Assembly: GCA_026874595.1 (NCBI GenBank)
Contig: CM049322.1
Span: 24,341,400-24,405,399 of the forward strand
Source: Sipunculus nudus
Lineage: Eukaryota; Annelida; Sipuncula; Golfingiida; Sipunculidae
Direction of reading: 5' to 3'
DNA length: 64,000 nucleotides
Shown here: positions 1 to 12,385 of the stretch, one piece after another
Position numbering within the stretch: position 1 is the first letter of the stretch
Layout: the number at the start of each line of letters is the position of its first letter
Translations under genes and position numbers: made by a program
Notes under the pieces: generated by a model
Seen by the model: the letters and a program-made list of their open reading frames with translations, nothing else
The model's database searches: none
Told to the model about the DNA's origin: nothing

Positions 1-1910
1 GTAAATCATAACTTAAACTCATATTTCTAAAATCACAATTTCAGTGATAGACAACTTACATATTCACAACCTGCATGTATAGGCTTTAAACAACAATATG
101 TACAATAATAAATTATAAATGCAGCCACTACAGAAGAGTATCAGTGTATAGCACTACCATACCAGTAATTCTCCTGAATAAATATCTCCTTAAGTTAGAT
201 AGTTATATATAGTGTTTTTTTCTATTGATTGTTTCTTGTAATCATCACTTCATGAATTATATAGCTCACCAAACGTAAGTGCATGGATTAATAGAACCAA
301 AAGGTTGCTAATATTCCCTGCAATAGCTTGAGAAAAAAAATATTTAATTGAGTATGAGCAATAACAAGTTTGACAACTTTTAATTTAGATATATTAAGTA
401 GACAAACAAATAAAAACTATAAGCAGTCACAATTCTAGGGATAGATTATTTACATAATTTTATTTACAACCTGTAGGCTGTTTAAAAGAAACCTATTTTG
501 AACTTATTCGTCCACGCTGCCAGGGAAAATATATACTATTTAAAATGGGCAAGAATTATTTTTCAGCTGACAATTAAGATAATTAAATAATACCACCAGC
601 ATTATATTATTAAACATTTATTATTGATTACAAGTATATGTGCCAATGTCAGATAAATATGTACAAGAGAATAAGCATATATAACACATGCCATTTATCG
701 ATAACCTGTATGAAAGAAAAGTACACACTAAATAAAGAAAATAATATATATAATATATAATATATAGGATATAATATATACAATGATTATAATGTTTGGA
801 TCTCTGTTCACTTCTCATGTTCATCTTTATTTGATATTTTAAAATAAGATCAAAAACTTATTTCATTTAAAAAGAGTTTACAAATAAAGTGCCCAGATCA
901 TTTTTTTTTCTTTTGCTATGAAGCCTCAGTTTTTCCTTCTTCTTATTGAGATTTTTTTTCAAAGTTTATTATACTGTATACTGTATTTATCAGCATTATA
1001 AGCAACCTGTAGCAAGTCATGAACAGATTTTGATTGATTTTATGGGAGAACCCTCCAAAAACATTTTAAGTTTACCTGGATCAACATTATTTAAAGGATG
1101 GTTTACTTTTAAGAAAATAACAAATGAGACCGTCGCCATACACTGGTTTTAGGGGAAAATTGAATTGTCAGTTTCCGAAAGGGATGAGCTGACCTTTGAT
1201 GCAACCATCAAGTTCTTGATCCATGACACACATTCCTGTGCTTATGTGTCACAAACACAATAAGATCAGGATACTGCATGGTATCTATAGAATGTTAGCC
1301 TGGGTGTAAATAGTCTCTGACTGATTTATATTTTTTCAAGGTTCATCTTCCAATTCCTGTAAGAGGGACTTTGTGGTATTTTAAGTTAACACTTAGATAC
1401 CTTGCTTTGGTTTCCACTAGTATATGAAAAAATAAATACCACTATACAGTTCTTCAAATGAACCATGAATGAAAAAGGAACCTTGCGATTTTTTTATATA
1501 TTCTAATTATTACTGTTATTATAATAAATATTGCCAAAAGAGTAACTGTTAAACAATGTAAAGAATGGTTTCCTTTGAAGTATTATTGTAATCAGTTAAA
1601 TAATTATTGAGGCGATGTAATCGATAAATGCAACGGTATTTGTTCGTTTGAAAGAGAAAGCAATTGTGTTGTGTAAGTTTTTATGTTAAATTGTGGTTAA
1701 AAATTCGTGGCGTTTGATTAGAATATAAATTAAAATAAAGTAAAAATGATTATAACTGTAAGAAACATTGAAATATATGGATTTGCTAGGGGTTGTCCTT
1801 TCCAGTAGTTTTGATATTAATGATATTCATATTATTATTAAAGTTATTATTATGATTTATTATTGATGATAATAAAGTATATAATAATAATAATAATATA
1901 ATAATACTAA
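1..1910. other. AT-rich intergenic DNA, no gene seen
   Basis: No open frame here is longer than about 70 codons, and those present have low-complexity, tyrosine/isoleucine-rich translations typical of AT-rich noncoding DNA. There is a short TATA-rich stretch near 740-780. I see no tandem array, inverted ends or RNA gene. Confidence 0.6.

Positions 1911-1959
<49 letters not shown>
1911..1959. repeat. (ATT)n microsatellite
   Basis: About 16 uninterrupted ATT units. They are preceded by a looser AAT-rich stretch from about 1880 that could pair with them as an imperfect hairpin. Confidence 0.9.
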
Positions 1960-2841
1960 TGTTATTATTATTACAAGAATAAGAAACTATATGATAAAAA
2001 CATTCGTTGAATATTAAGTGAAGGGGTATATCTGTTACAGATTATGAGTCTCAAATTAACTTAGGAAAATGAGTAATTAATTTTGTCATCAGATAAGCTT
2101 CCATGGACATTCTCAACTTGGATCAGCTGATAGACAGGTCTAAAGACAAATTCATTCATATGTATTGATTTTATATTTAGAAAAAAAATAACAACTCTGA
2201 ATTGTGATTTGTTATGGGAAATGATCCACCAAAGTGAAGGCTGTACTCGCTTTTTGGCATTTATAACATTTACTCCCGCCAACAGTGAGGAGGTCCAGGT
2301 CTGGACAAGGAAGTCTAACATTTCTTCTGCTGATTAAGTGTATAAAATTATCCATGTACGTCACATGAATCGAACTGCATGTTACAAATATATAGAATGA
2401 AGTGTGAAAACCTAAATGTTAAAACCTCTTGATTAGCCATGACTAAATGCAAGGATGCTGAACACCAGGTGGGATTGTCAGCTGCAAGTTTAAATGTTCT
2501 GGGGAAGGCCTCCTGGAGTTAAAATGACTATTTAATTGTAGGGACACAAGAATGACATGTTTATGGTGTTGGATATAGAATATGACACGAAACAGTGAGA
2601 AAAAGGAAGGATAACTCAGACTGGTATTGTAGTGTAAATAGCTTGTCCAGTGCCTACCGCAGCCCATGTTTTGTCTTACAGAGCACCACGTGGTCAGTGA
2701 CCTTGTTTCTGTGACGTCACGATCGGATGTGTCTATAGGAAAAAGATACAGAATATAAATTCACAAAACAAAATAAACATAATATTAATTTTTATGGCTT
2801 TAACATTTTGTCTAAATATTGTCTATGATTTTTTATTTGTA

Positions 2842-2899
<58 letters not shown>

Positions 2900-4003
2900 T
2901 TAATTTATTTGAACACCTGTACCAGTTTGCAACGATTTCACAAAATAAAAAATTATACCGGTATCAAAACTTACATGAAGTGTAAGTACAAAAGGTGAAT
3001 TCTGACAGCTAGCCCTAAAGTAATCTTTTCTTTTCATGTACTGTGACAACTGTCTGTCACAATTGACTCTCACTAAGACAGTCTATTTACCAAAGATTGC
3101 TGTTACATAAAAAATAAACTTTTCAATAGTTACTCTAACAGCTTGACAAGACACAACAGTGATACAAGGCCACCATCTTTCTAGTCATAATTGACTAATA
3201 ATATCTAATAATAACAAAAACGTACTAATATGGACTGGCTGTACATATTGAGAATTTAATAAGCAAAGCAGAGGTTACTGTAACGTCAAATATAGACTCA
3301 TTAAAGGTTACTATCATGACGGTACATCTTCTTGTCTATGGTATATGATATTGACCATCCCCCAGTAAAATTTTACTCTACTCTATATACATATCATGGT
3401 CTAGCTGGTAAACTTTTAATCTGTTTTTAAGCTATTTATCTAATGAGATTGAATTGTCTGGTGTGGCTGTGCACTGATGAATAGTGGCTCACTACTGTAC
3501 TAATTACATATGTACTATACATGTACTAATTACAGAACTGCCAACAAGACCAGTAGTGTTTTAGACCATGTTGTCATAAGTTGTTAAAATCAAGGAAACA
3601 TTTAGTAAAACTAAGGTGGACACCTGAGAGACTATATGCCCACACCAACCTTCCGGATCACCAGGTCACATTTTACCAGGAACTTGTTACACTCTGCTGT
3701 GTGGTGTGTACAGGAAATTTGTTAATCCAACTTAAGCCCGGCGCCTACACCATTTTGCGCCGCCGCCAGCCCATGCAGTTAAGATCAAGCCGAGCCGAGT
3801 TTATCAGAAGGCGCCGCCGATATTTAATTAAACCGAATGGAGCCGATTTTGTGCTGCTCAGTTTAGCTGGAGAAATAATTGATACAAAAAGATAAATATT
3901 TTACAATTAAAAACTGAACAACAACTTTTGAATACTTGTTCAGGTGTTGTTATTTTTTTGTGTCTTGTCACTGAAAGGAAACGGTGTGATTTTTTAGGCG
4001 CCT
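1960..4003. other. Intergenic DNA, no gene supported
   Basis: Apart from the TA microsatellite inside it, nothing is recognisable. A GC-rich patch at about 3730-3860 with GCCGCC and GAGCCGAG motifs opens a 104-codon frame (3581-3895). The frame lacks an ATG, and its arginine runs come from the GCC/CGC composition, so it is not called a gene. Confidence 0.5.
2845..2897. repeat. (TA)n microsatellite
   Basis: About 26 perfect TA dinucleotides. Confidence 0.95.
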
Positions 4004-4318
4004 GTCACACATTCCCAGTTCCTGCGTCCGGTTTGCCCCCATCCCTCGGCTACGGTCGATCACGGTTTTGACTCGAAAACTGGGACGAATCCTGTACTGA
4101 AGGTAGTTCTAAGGTTTTGGTAGGGCCCTCCTACGGGCTGTTAACGGTTCTTGTAGGGTTAGAGTACGTTATTTTAGCAGTTTTAAGCCGACTTTACTAA
4201 TATTGCTACTAAGTCGCCAGTAAGGTCATCCCGGCTGTGGCAGGGCGCCAGTGCGGCAGGAATAGGCTTAACTACGGTTTACAGGGTCTACTACGGTGCT
4301 TCCCGGCTCTGGTATGGC

Positions 4319-4675
4319 TTACGCCGAGGTCAGCACGGCGCCAATGAGAACCCGCGCATTTGGCATTTCTATGCAGTTTCGACGAATGAACAGTTTATAA
4401 TACTTAATAAGATCTTCACAGTCCTGTAGAGGAAAACCATGAATGTAGGGCAAGTCCAAAAAAACCCAGGAATCAGTCCCAGGCAGAGAATCGGATTGAT
4501 GGGGAGGTGTCCCAGCGCTATCCATAGGTAGACAAGAGCACAGAGCAAGCGAAGGAAGATCCTCAGTGCCCCAGTACAAAAGAGAAAACAGCGTATATTT
4601 TAAGGCGATGTTCGAACTGCACAAACGTATGATCAAGCGTTCCCCATCAGCATAAAATAGCCTTACGGGTCCCAC
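4319..4675 (-). other. Open frame inside the TIR element, related to 30694-30940
   Basis: A 118-codon frame without an ATG runs into the left subterminal repeat zone. Its first part (about 4560-4680) is recognisably similar, at perhaps 65-70% by eye, to 30790-30940. In both copies the translation around a YADG core is visible, but the second copy has several stops. The region may be a fragment of a dispersed element or a captured gene piece. No family was recognised. Confidence 0.25.
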
Positions 4676-6162
4676 TTATTAACCATAGAAGGCCAAGGGA
4701 CCAGGGTATTCAGAGACTGAGTGTCACAAGGAAGGAATGAACTTCAAGGTTCTATTAACAGGGAACGAGACAACTGAAGCTCACACATACACTAAAAAAT
4801 TAGAAAGTTGTGTGTAACATAAACAATTAAATTTAATAAAGAAAATAAACTTACAATTCTCTAGAGGAGACGTTCCACACAAAAGGTACAATCTCCATTG
4901 AGTCCTATAGATAAACACGATCACAGAGTATCAGTGACAGCCAGAAGAAACTGTACTATAGATGATATAATGGCTACATAATCTGGCTATATAATCAACA
5001 CTTGCTGAAATTAAGAGCTGGGTACGCACAGTCTTTATTAAACCCAATCCTACACACTCCCTCTCTTAGAAAATCTACTCGCCAAAACAGTGACTGATAG
5101 GCACGTAGCCTTCACTGTCGTATCACTCTGACAATGTCTGTAAACCACGCAGCTGCTAATGTAATTCACTCTGGATCGTGAAACCGTCAAACTACTTGTT
5201 ACCAATATCTAGCGTGCTGACCTGGGATATTGTGCTTTTTCCCTGGTGCCCTTAGTATATTTACTCATGCCTATGTCACACATCCTGATCGCGTCTGGCC
5301 TATCGCCTTAAAATATTATGAAGACCTGTCTTTCAATGTATGAATATTAAAATGGACACGCCTCCAGAGACAAGGGTATGAGAAACATTTACATTAAACA
5401 ATGCCATTACAGAAAACTGTTTAGATTAACTTTGACGATTCTGATAAGTAACGATTCTCACAGAATTGGGATTGAACTGAAACTGACATCAAATATAACA
5501 CCAGGGTTCCCTGTAGATACGTTCCCACGCTAACATCAATACATGATATGGCGTATTATTATACATCAGCTGGAGAAAGAATCATCTGGTTATACTATAC
5601 TCACTTTAAAGTGCAATACTACAAAAATTAATAAAACCATCACAGCTCTCTGGTGACACTGAGGTCTTCAAATATTTTAAGCTTGAACCCTTACCAGTTG
5701 ATCTAGAGTTTGCATATATTGCTTTTTATCTAAAATGTGGATATTATGAATGAATTTTGAATTTAAATATAGCAAAGTATATATAATTAATATAGAAGTA
5801 TAACAGTGTTATCAAACTTCCACCAGAGCCTGTTTTATATGGTGCATATAGCCTTGATATGATTGAGCGATTCAATTATAACACATTGACATGAGGGGGT
5901 TTTCCTTTCTGTGACAAGCCTCGTGACCTCATCGGCAAGATCAATGTATAATACCGGTTAATCAAAAATCGAAGAGAAGAAGGTTGGGGCTGCAATTATT
6001 AAATTTTTTTTTTTCAATGTTTTCCATCTTTAGACTTGGTTAAACCATAGCAGACCAACCTGGGATCCTACTCAAATCATCTTGAATCCTAGTAAACAAC
6101 GCAAAACGTAGAGACCGTAGTTCGCCTGGGCGTAGCCTTAGAATGCCCTAGTGGGGCATAAC

Positions 6163-6718
6163 TAGTGGTGGGCCGATCATCGAGTTTCATCGAAAGTCAG
6201 TCGGTTTACTGCCACTTTCAAGCGCTCGATTACGAAAGGCAAATATCGATTACATCATAATCATGATAATGAGTCTTTGTTCCAAAATGACTTCCGTATG
6301 TAACTCAGTTTAACTTGGTAGATGTGAGAACGGAGGACGTAATAAACCTCTGTGAACTGGCAGGGAGCTGTAGAATAAGCGGGGACTTTTGTAACGAGAT
6401 GTACATTGCACAATATGGGCGTTATTGCGTTAAAATGCACCATAAATTCTCCGGGGCTATGCAGCAAGTAGATGTCTTGGATTGTGGTTTAATTCTTGAT
6501 TATTATAAATAATTAAAATGAAACTTTTAAAAGCATATTTGACCAATAATATGATAACATAAAAAAGGCAATAACTTCTTTTCTTGCGTTAAGAAAGTAC
6601 AGTTTCACAGATAACTGCAGGTTTCTTTATATTTGCCTGAACCGATTATTAATCGATCATCGATCGGTTTCCTCAAACCAATGATCGGTTATGAAAAAGG
6701 AACCGACTCCCACCACTA
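6163..6718. mobile_element. hAT-type MITE, copy 1
   Basis: A 556-bp element with exact 10-bp terminal inverted repeats TAGTGGTGGG...CCCACCACTA. It is flanked by a perfect 8-bp target duplication, GGCATAAC (6155-6162 and 6719-6726). An 8-bp duplication with short inverted ends is the hallmark of the hAT superfamily (established knowledge). The interior holds no transposase. Short frames of 65-68 codons on both strands are not convincing. It is closely similar throughout to the copy at 34865-35417 and sits within the larger inverted-repeat element at 4004-7147, so it is the younger insertion. Confidence 0.9.
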
Positions 6719-7147
6719 GGCATAACCGTGTCTAAACTTGGTCGATCGGAGTGAAACCGTAGCAATACCGTAGCTACCGTAGCTAGAACCTACAGAGCCT
6801 TACAAAAACCGTGAAACCTCGGTGTACCGCTCTGGTGAACCGTGCGTGAACCGTACCCGAACGGTTCTTTTGAAGTTGCCCCGGCTCGCGCAAGACGGAA
6901 CTAGGAGGTCGTTCGGCTATGGCGGTGGTCCTAGGGTTCTACTAGTGCTCTAGTAGTGTTCAGATATGATTCTATTTTCATCCCGATTGTACACAAAGCT
7001 CCACAGTGACCAGTTGCCGATTGAAGACGGTTGTTCAGGATTGACTACGGGTCACCAGGTTTGATTACGGTCTAACTAGGATTGGCTGTGATTAACTACG
7101 AAGTCCAACCGTAGTGCAACCGGCAAGCGAGAACCGGAATGTGTGAC

Positions 7148-7917
7148 TATACGTTAAACATGAAAGTGAAAGGGGAAGGGAGACACTATACTCGATATTT
7201 AATCACAAACTAGTTAGATATAAAATGGATGCAATATATCTCACGTTCTTGTTTAGATAAAATGGGTACTTTGTAACATCGTCAAATGAATAGGCTTTCA
7301 GGTTAGTTTAAGCCAGCCCACATTTGCAAACCGAGTCGAGCCACGAAACTCGGCTTACTTCTAAAGTCGGCCTTCTTTTTTCCAAGCCAGCCGCATTTGT
7401 GTGACTTACACGGCTCCGGGCTCTTAATCCAACCGAGAGAAACTTGTGTCATGGTTCACTATGTCCTTGATGTCATCGAAGGTCACCTCTCCAGTACACA
7501 GTCGGCTCCGCCTGTGCATGCATGCGGGCAAGGGTGGGGGCACTTTTATTTAACACTCCCCCCCCCCGGCCCCCGGATGGTAGTGAAAAGCGGTGTTCTC
7601 ATCTTAACAAAACAAATCTCGTCAGTAAGCTATACAACTGCGGTCAAAAATAGAGTGTTTCTTCGGGGAGGTAGGACATAAGTAAAGATTGTGAGCAAAA
7701 GAAAGGAAAATTGAACGAAGCGAAAAAAGTTAGATGAGATACAAACTGACAAAGAGAGGAGACAGGGACGACTCACACCCCATAGACCATGATCTGTACT
7801 TATTTCAATTAAATACATTTCCTTCTCGCACACCTTATTGTCACAACACCAAGCATACATCAACATGCCTTGTGATAACTTATATTGAACATGTAATAAA
7901 TTATAATGTGGTAACAT
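7148..7917. other. Intergenic DNA, no gene supported
   Basis: The stretch contains a patch with repeated CGAGTCGAGCC / AACTCGGC motifs at about 7330-7400 and a C-rich run near 7555-7575. The open frames here (78-95 codons) overlap one another on opposite strands and show no recognisable domain. Confidence 0.5.
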
Positions 7918-8355
7918 TCGATGTCCTTATCACATGCATGTTGAAGTCAAAACAGAGAAGTATCATATAAAACCTTGTCCTTATGGCGACATCTGGCGGT
8001 GCATGTAGAAGTCAATTTGGCAAAGTATCAGATAAAACCATGTCCATATGGCGACACCTGGCGGTGCATGTAGACGTCAATATAGCAAAGTATCAAAGAA
8101 AACATTGTACATCTGGGGACACCTGGCGGTGCATGTAGACGTCAATATAGCAAAGTATCAAAGAAAACATTGTACATCTGGGGACACCTGGAGGTGCATA
8201 CATGTAGACATCAATACAGCAAAGTATCAAAAAACCATGTCCATATGGCGACACCTGACGGTGTATGTGGACGTCAATACAGCAAAGTATCCAATCAAAC
8301 CTTGTCCATAACTCGAAATCTGGCCGTATATGCATGGAGACAACAACACACGTAG
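7918..8355. repeat. 65-bp minisatellite, about 6-7 diverged copies
   Basis: The units carry the core GGCGACACCTGGCGGTGCATG followed by a GTCAATA...GCAAAGTATCA half. The two best copies are exactly 65 bp apart (CATCTGGGG at 8110 and 8175), and outer copies are more diverged. Open frames of 61-87 codons across it are by-products of the repeat. Confidence 0.85.
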
Positions 8356-8738
8356 TCTCTTACACAGTTGCGCTCCGCAACCCCTAGTCGGTTAACTTCC
8401 ACGCAGGGGAAGATCTTTTGGAGCAAATATTTATCCTTGACATTCACCGATGAATCCTCTGTGTAAGACTGTGTGGAGAATGGCAGTGGATCTATTATTG
8501 GATTCCATTTTTTCAAGAGACTTGGAGAAAAAACTGAAGTCCCTTTGGCATCCCCTCAAAGCTTTGACCAATCAGATAAATCAGTATGCCAGGCCAATCA
8601 AAGCCATGGTCTCATCCCCTTGTAACAGACTCTCTTGAAGGAGCTTGTGAAAGAGGCTATAACAGGAACTGTATTGTAAACCACTGCGGACGGAAACAAG
8701 AGCATAACATAAAACGATACGCGTGATCTTTTCCTCTT

Positions 8739-9116
8739 TATCCTTGTCCGTATGACAGGACAGTGTATCCTTGTCCGTATGACAGGACAGTGTATCCTTG
8801 TCCGTATGACAGGACAGTGTATCCTTGTCCGTATGACAGGACAGTGTATCCTTGTCCGTATGACAGGACAGTGTATCCTTGTCCGTATGACAGGACAGTG
8901 TATCCTTGTCCGTATGACAGGACAGTGTATCCTTGTCCGTATGACAGGACAGTGTATCCTTGTCCGTATGACAGGACAGTGTATCCTTGTCCGTATGACA
9001 GGACAGTGTATCCTTGTCCGTATGACAGGACAGTGTATCCTTGTCCGTATGACAGGACAGTGTATCCTTGTCCGTATGACAGGACAGTGTATCCTTGTCC
9101 GTATGACAGGACAGTG
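8739..9116. repeat. 27-bp minisatellite, 14 apparently identical units
   Basis: The unit begins TATCCTTGTCCGTATGACAG and is 27 bp long. The tract of 378 bp is exactly 14 units, with no difference seen between copies. Each unit contains TGTCC...GGACA arms that could form a small hairpin. Because 27 is a multiple of three and the unit lacks stops in several frames, long nine-residue-repeat frames (127-203 codons) appear on both strands. They are not evidence of a protein. Confidence 0.97.
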
Positions 9117-10001
9117 TACACAGTCTTATCCTACAACCCGAACTGTGATAAAGGTTGCACGTTTCTGTTTCAAGTCGTCTAATCATCATCAACGATGGTT
9201 CTAAACCAGATCAGTCCGGTCGGAACTTACTCCAGTCTAGAGGGGAAAGCATGACCGACCTCGGTGAGAGTCCAAGGAATTCCTGTGAATGTGAGAGTCG
9301 GTTACAATTGAAGGACACATGGCTGTATTTATATTCCTTATATAACATCTATAAAACACCTGATGTTTGGGCCTCTTTAAATAATTTTCAAAACAATTTC
9401 TGATATTAAACTTTTTTTTTACCTGAGAATGTGTTGTTTCTTCTGTCAAACTACACCATGAAAATAGGGGCTTGTGTATCTCCTTTTTTAATCACCCTGG
9501 CCCGAATGCAGTGAAGCCCAAAATACCCCTCCAAGCAGTCCAAAACAAGCAATTGGACAACATGCCTTTGATTGGCTACAGATTTCTTAAAAATTGGCCA
9601 ATACTGTCAATTTTATTGGAGATTATGCTTAAAATACTTAAAAATCAATCAATGGGGTGTTTTTGATGCTCCACTACATGATGGCTAGAGCCAACCAGAG
9701 AAAACCAGACCATTCACTACTCTCCTTCAGGTTCAGGGCTTGGTGACCCCAGGTCATGTAAACAAATAAGACCATCTGACCTTAATGGTCTCCCTGAGGC
9801 GTAACCCCCCCCCCCCGACATAATAGTAATGATTCGGAGGTTCAAAAGCGGAGGTCGGATTATTGACCATCAAGAAGCATCAATGAAGCATTCATGTTGA
9901 TACTGTTGAATGGATAATGCGTTTCCCCGCATGATCATGTGAAGTACAGACCTATAAAGCGGACGTCAACGAGGTCCGGAATACTTACACCACAATAGCC
10001 G
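9117..10001. other. Spacer between minisatellites, no gene seen
   Basis: Unique-looking sequence with a C-run near 9805-9820. No domain or inverted end was recognised. Confidence 0.5.
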
Positions 10002-10838
10002 TAGGTAACGGAAGCCTCGCACTACATGCCTCGTAGGTAACGGAAGGCTCACACTACATGACTCACAGGTAACGAAAGGCTTACACTACATGACTGGTAG
10101 GTAACGGAAGGCTACCATACATGACTCATAGGTAACGGAGGCTCACACTATAAGACTGGTAGGTAACGGAAGGCTACACTACATGACTCACAGGTAACGG
10201 AAGGCTTACACTACATGACTGGTAGGTAACGGAAGGCTACCATACATGACTCATAGGTAACGGAAGGCTCACACTACAAGACTGGTAGGTAACGGAAGGC
10301 TACACTACATGACTCACAGGTAACGGAAGGCTCACACAACATGACTCACAGGTAACGGAAGGCTCACACTACAGGACTGGTAGGTAACGGAAGGCTACAC
10401 TACACGATTCACAGGTTACGGAAGGCTCACACTACATGACTCACAGGAAATAGAAGGCTCACACTGCATGACTCGCAAGTAACGGAAGACACACAACACA
10501 AGACTGGTAGGTAACGGAAGGCTCACACTACATGACTCACAGGTAACGGAAGGCTCACACTACATGAATAAAAGATTACGGAAGGCTCACACTACATGAC
10601 TCACAGGTAACGGAAGGCTCACACTACATAACACACAGGTAACGGAAGGCTCACACAACATGACTCACAGGTAACAGAAGGCTCACACTACATGACTCAC
10701 AGGTAAAGGAAGGCTCACACTACATGACTCACAGGTAACGGAAGGCTCACACTACATGACTCGAAGGTCCTGAACACTCGCATTGCATGACTCGAAAGTA
10801 ACAGAAGGCTGATGCTGCTTGGCTCGCGGGTAACGAAA
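10002..10838. repeat. ~32-bp minisatellite, about 26-27 copies
   Basis: The core AGGTAACGGAAGGCTCACAC recurs at about 32-bp spacing. Variants alternate between ACTCACAGG and ACTGGTAGG linkers, which suggests expansion of a two-unit block in the left part. Copies degrade towards the right edge (10765-10838). Confidence 0.9.
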
Positions 10839-11319
10839 ATTGAACTTGTGGAATACGTACATAACCAAAGGCATGAAAAGAAAATAGAAACTTTTTTGGA
10901 AAGGGAAGAGTGGGATCTTTAAGCTGTGATTGTTTGAGAAGGGGATTCTGTGTTGTGGTCGGAGGGCGACGCATCACCGAGAAATCATCACCAGGTCAAG
11001 CTGGTCGCGAATTTGTGATGGCAGAGATCCGACAGATATTGAATCACTTGCGTACACGCTGTTGATCGTCAGGTCAGTGGCATATAATTCATATGTCGAA
11101 GCCAGCTTATCAGCGCATGGGTGAACTTCCAGAATAAACTGAGCAGATTACCAGAAACCACCGCACACCCACGTTGATACTGACTGTTTTGGTAACTTCC
11201 AATAATCTATCAATAAGCGAACATCGGTCGGTTTTCTTTTATTTTCAATTATCGAATATGATTTTACACCTGATTCCCACCACTAGACTATTGACGTGTT
11301 TAACTCCTGGGGCAGAGCA

Positions 11320-11620
11320 CCTTGAGGTCCGGCACAGGATGGACACTGCGTCATTCATAACGGTCTGGAGCGAGTCATTTCCAGAAAGTGAGGACCAGCT
11401 ACCACTTGGCGTGACAACGGCACCAACTTCACAGTGGAGCAAAGAGAACTGCGGAAATCCATCGATCAGTGGAATCTATCGTCCATGAACTTACAACAAA
11501 AGGGGATACAATGAAAGCTTTCCCGCCTTGGGAGGTGCCTGGGAGAGACTAATCGGGGATGTAACGAGAGTATTGAACTCAGTCCTTGCTTGTCCGTGAA
11601 AATCGATTCAAAATGTGCTA
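11320..11620 (+). pseudogene. Decayed BEL/Pao-like retrotransposon integrase core
   Basis: In one plus-strand frame around 11410-11510 the translation shows a DNGTNF catalytic-region motif followed by an ELRK..I..W helix. After a frameshift near 11510 a second frame shows a GG.WERLIGDV-type motif (about 11535-11575). This order and spacing match the integrase core of BEL/Pao LTR retrotransposons (family knowledge). A weak upstream match (MDTASFI-like, about 11340) fits the segment before the catalytic Asp. Frames are broken and neither LTRs nor reverse transcriptase were found, so this is a fossil. It could alternatively be a Gypsy-type fragment. Confidence 0.6.
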
Positions 11621-12114
11621 CATGGGCTCTTCAAGTTGATGTCGTTACCAGTCACCGGCCGTAAAAGACACTGTCCACTATGTCCCTACTTCATATTGTT
11701 GTGGTCAAAGTTCTGTGGAAATGTGATTATTCATCCTGATGGAAAGTTTAAAGGGGTGTGACTAGTAGATATTTGAACATATATAGCCCAATACGCTTAT
11801 AAAACTATAACAAATTTAATAGTATCAATATCGGATTTATTTACCAAGCAATTTTAAACATTTTGTCACAATTCACACGGAGCTGAAATTAACAGAGTTG
11901 AAACTAATGATATGTCTTTTTTGAAGGTCAGATACACCATAGGGTATTATGTGGTCGCCGGGACGTGGGGAATGCTAGTGGCTAAAATTGGATATGAGGA
12001 CGTTACAAAATAAATCTGGATAGAACTAATACAATTTTCACAATTATTTTCTTTCATGGTTTCCTTGATATTCAACATATCCTGGCAAGAAGGCAGAGGC
12101 CCACATTTTTCCAA
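11621..12114. other. Spacer, no gene seen
   Basis: AT-rich sequence between the integrase fossil and the next minisatellite. Nothing recognisable. Confidence 0.45.
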
Positions 12115-12385
12115 GTATTTGTACATGTTGGACGTCAGTAACTTTATGTACACGTTGGACATCAGTAAGTATATTCACACGTTGGACGCCAGTAAAAATA
12201 TGTACATGCGGGACATCAGTAAGTATATGTATATGTTGGACGTCAGTAAGTGTATGTACATGTTGGGCATCAGTTAGTATATGTATATGTTGGACGTCAG
12301 TAAGTGTATGTGCACGTTGGACAGCAATAAGTTTATGTACTTGCTGGACGGCAGTAAGTAAATACACCTTGGATGGCAGTAAGTA
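12115..12385. repeat. 27-bp minisatellite, about 10 diverged copies
   Basis: The unit core GTTGGACGTCAGTAAGTATATGT recurs every 27 bp (for example at 12127 and 12154). It shares only its length with the 27-bp array at 8739-9116, not its sequence. It opens a 107-codon frame on the minus strand, which is an artefact of the multiple-of-three period. Confidence 0.85.

Larger units (their letters stand above)
4004..7147. mobile_element. Non-autonomous DNA transposon with ~33-bp imperfect inverted ends
   Basis: The left end begins GTCACACATTCC and the right end finishes with its exact complement GGAATGTGTGAC. The similarity continues inward for about 33 bp, through the related CCGGTTTGC and CCGGTTGC boxes. 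Both subterminal zones (about 4004-4330 and 6050-7147) are GC-richer than the surroundings and filled with short CTACGGT / ACCGTAG motifs in both orientations. The central 1.7 kb is ordinary AT-rich DNA. No transposase was recognised and no clear target duplication was found, so the superfamily is unassigned. A hAT-type MITE (6163-6718) is inserted in the right half. The two ends could instead belong to separate insertions of one family. Confidence 0.55.

Noticed and set aside
3581-3895. 104-codon arginine-rich frame
   Set aside because: Arginine runs reflect GCC/CGC motifs of a GC-rich patch, and there is no ATG start.
8739-9116. CRISPR-like regular array
   Set aside because: Units are contiguous and identical with no spacers, in eukaryotic-looking DNA. 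It is a minisatellite.
8581-9204. Long repeat proteins (127-203 codons) on both strands
   Set aside because: They come from a 27-bp unit with no stops in several frames. Simultaneous openness on both strands shows they are artefacts.
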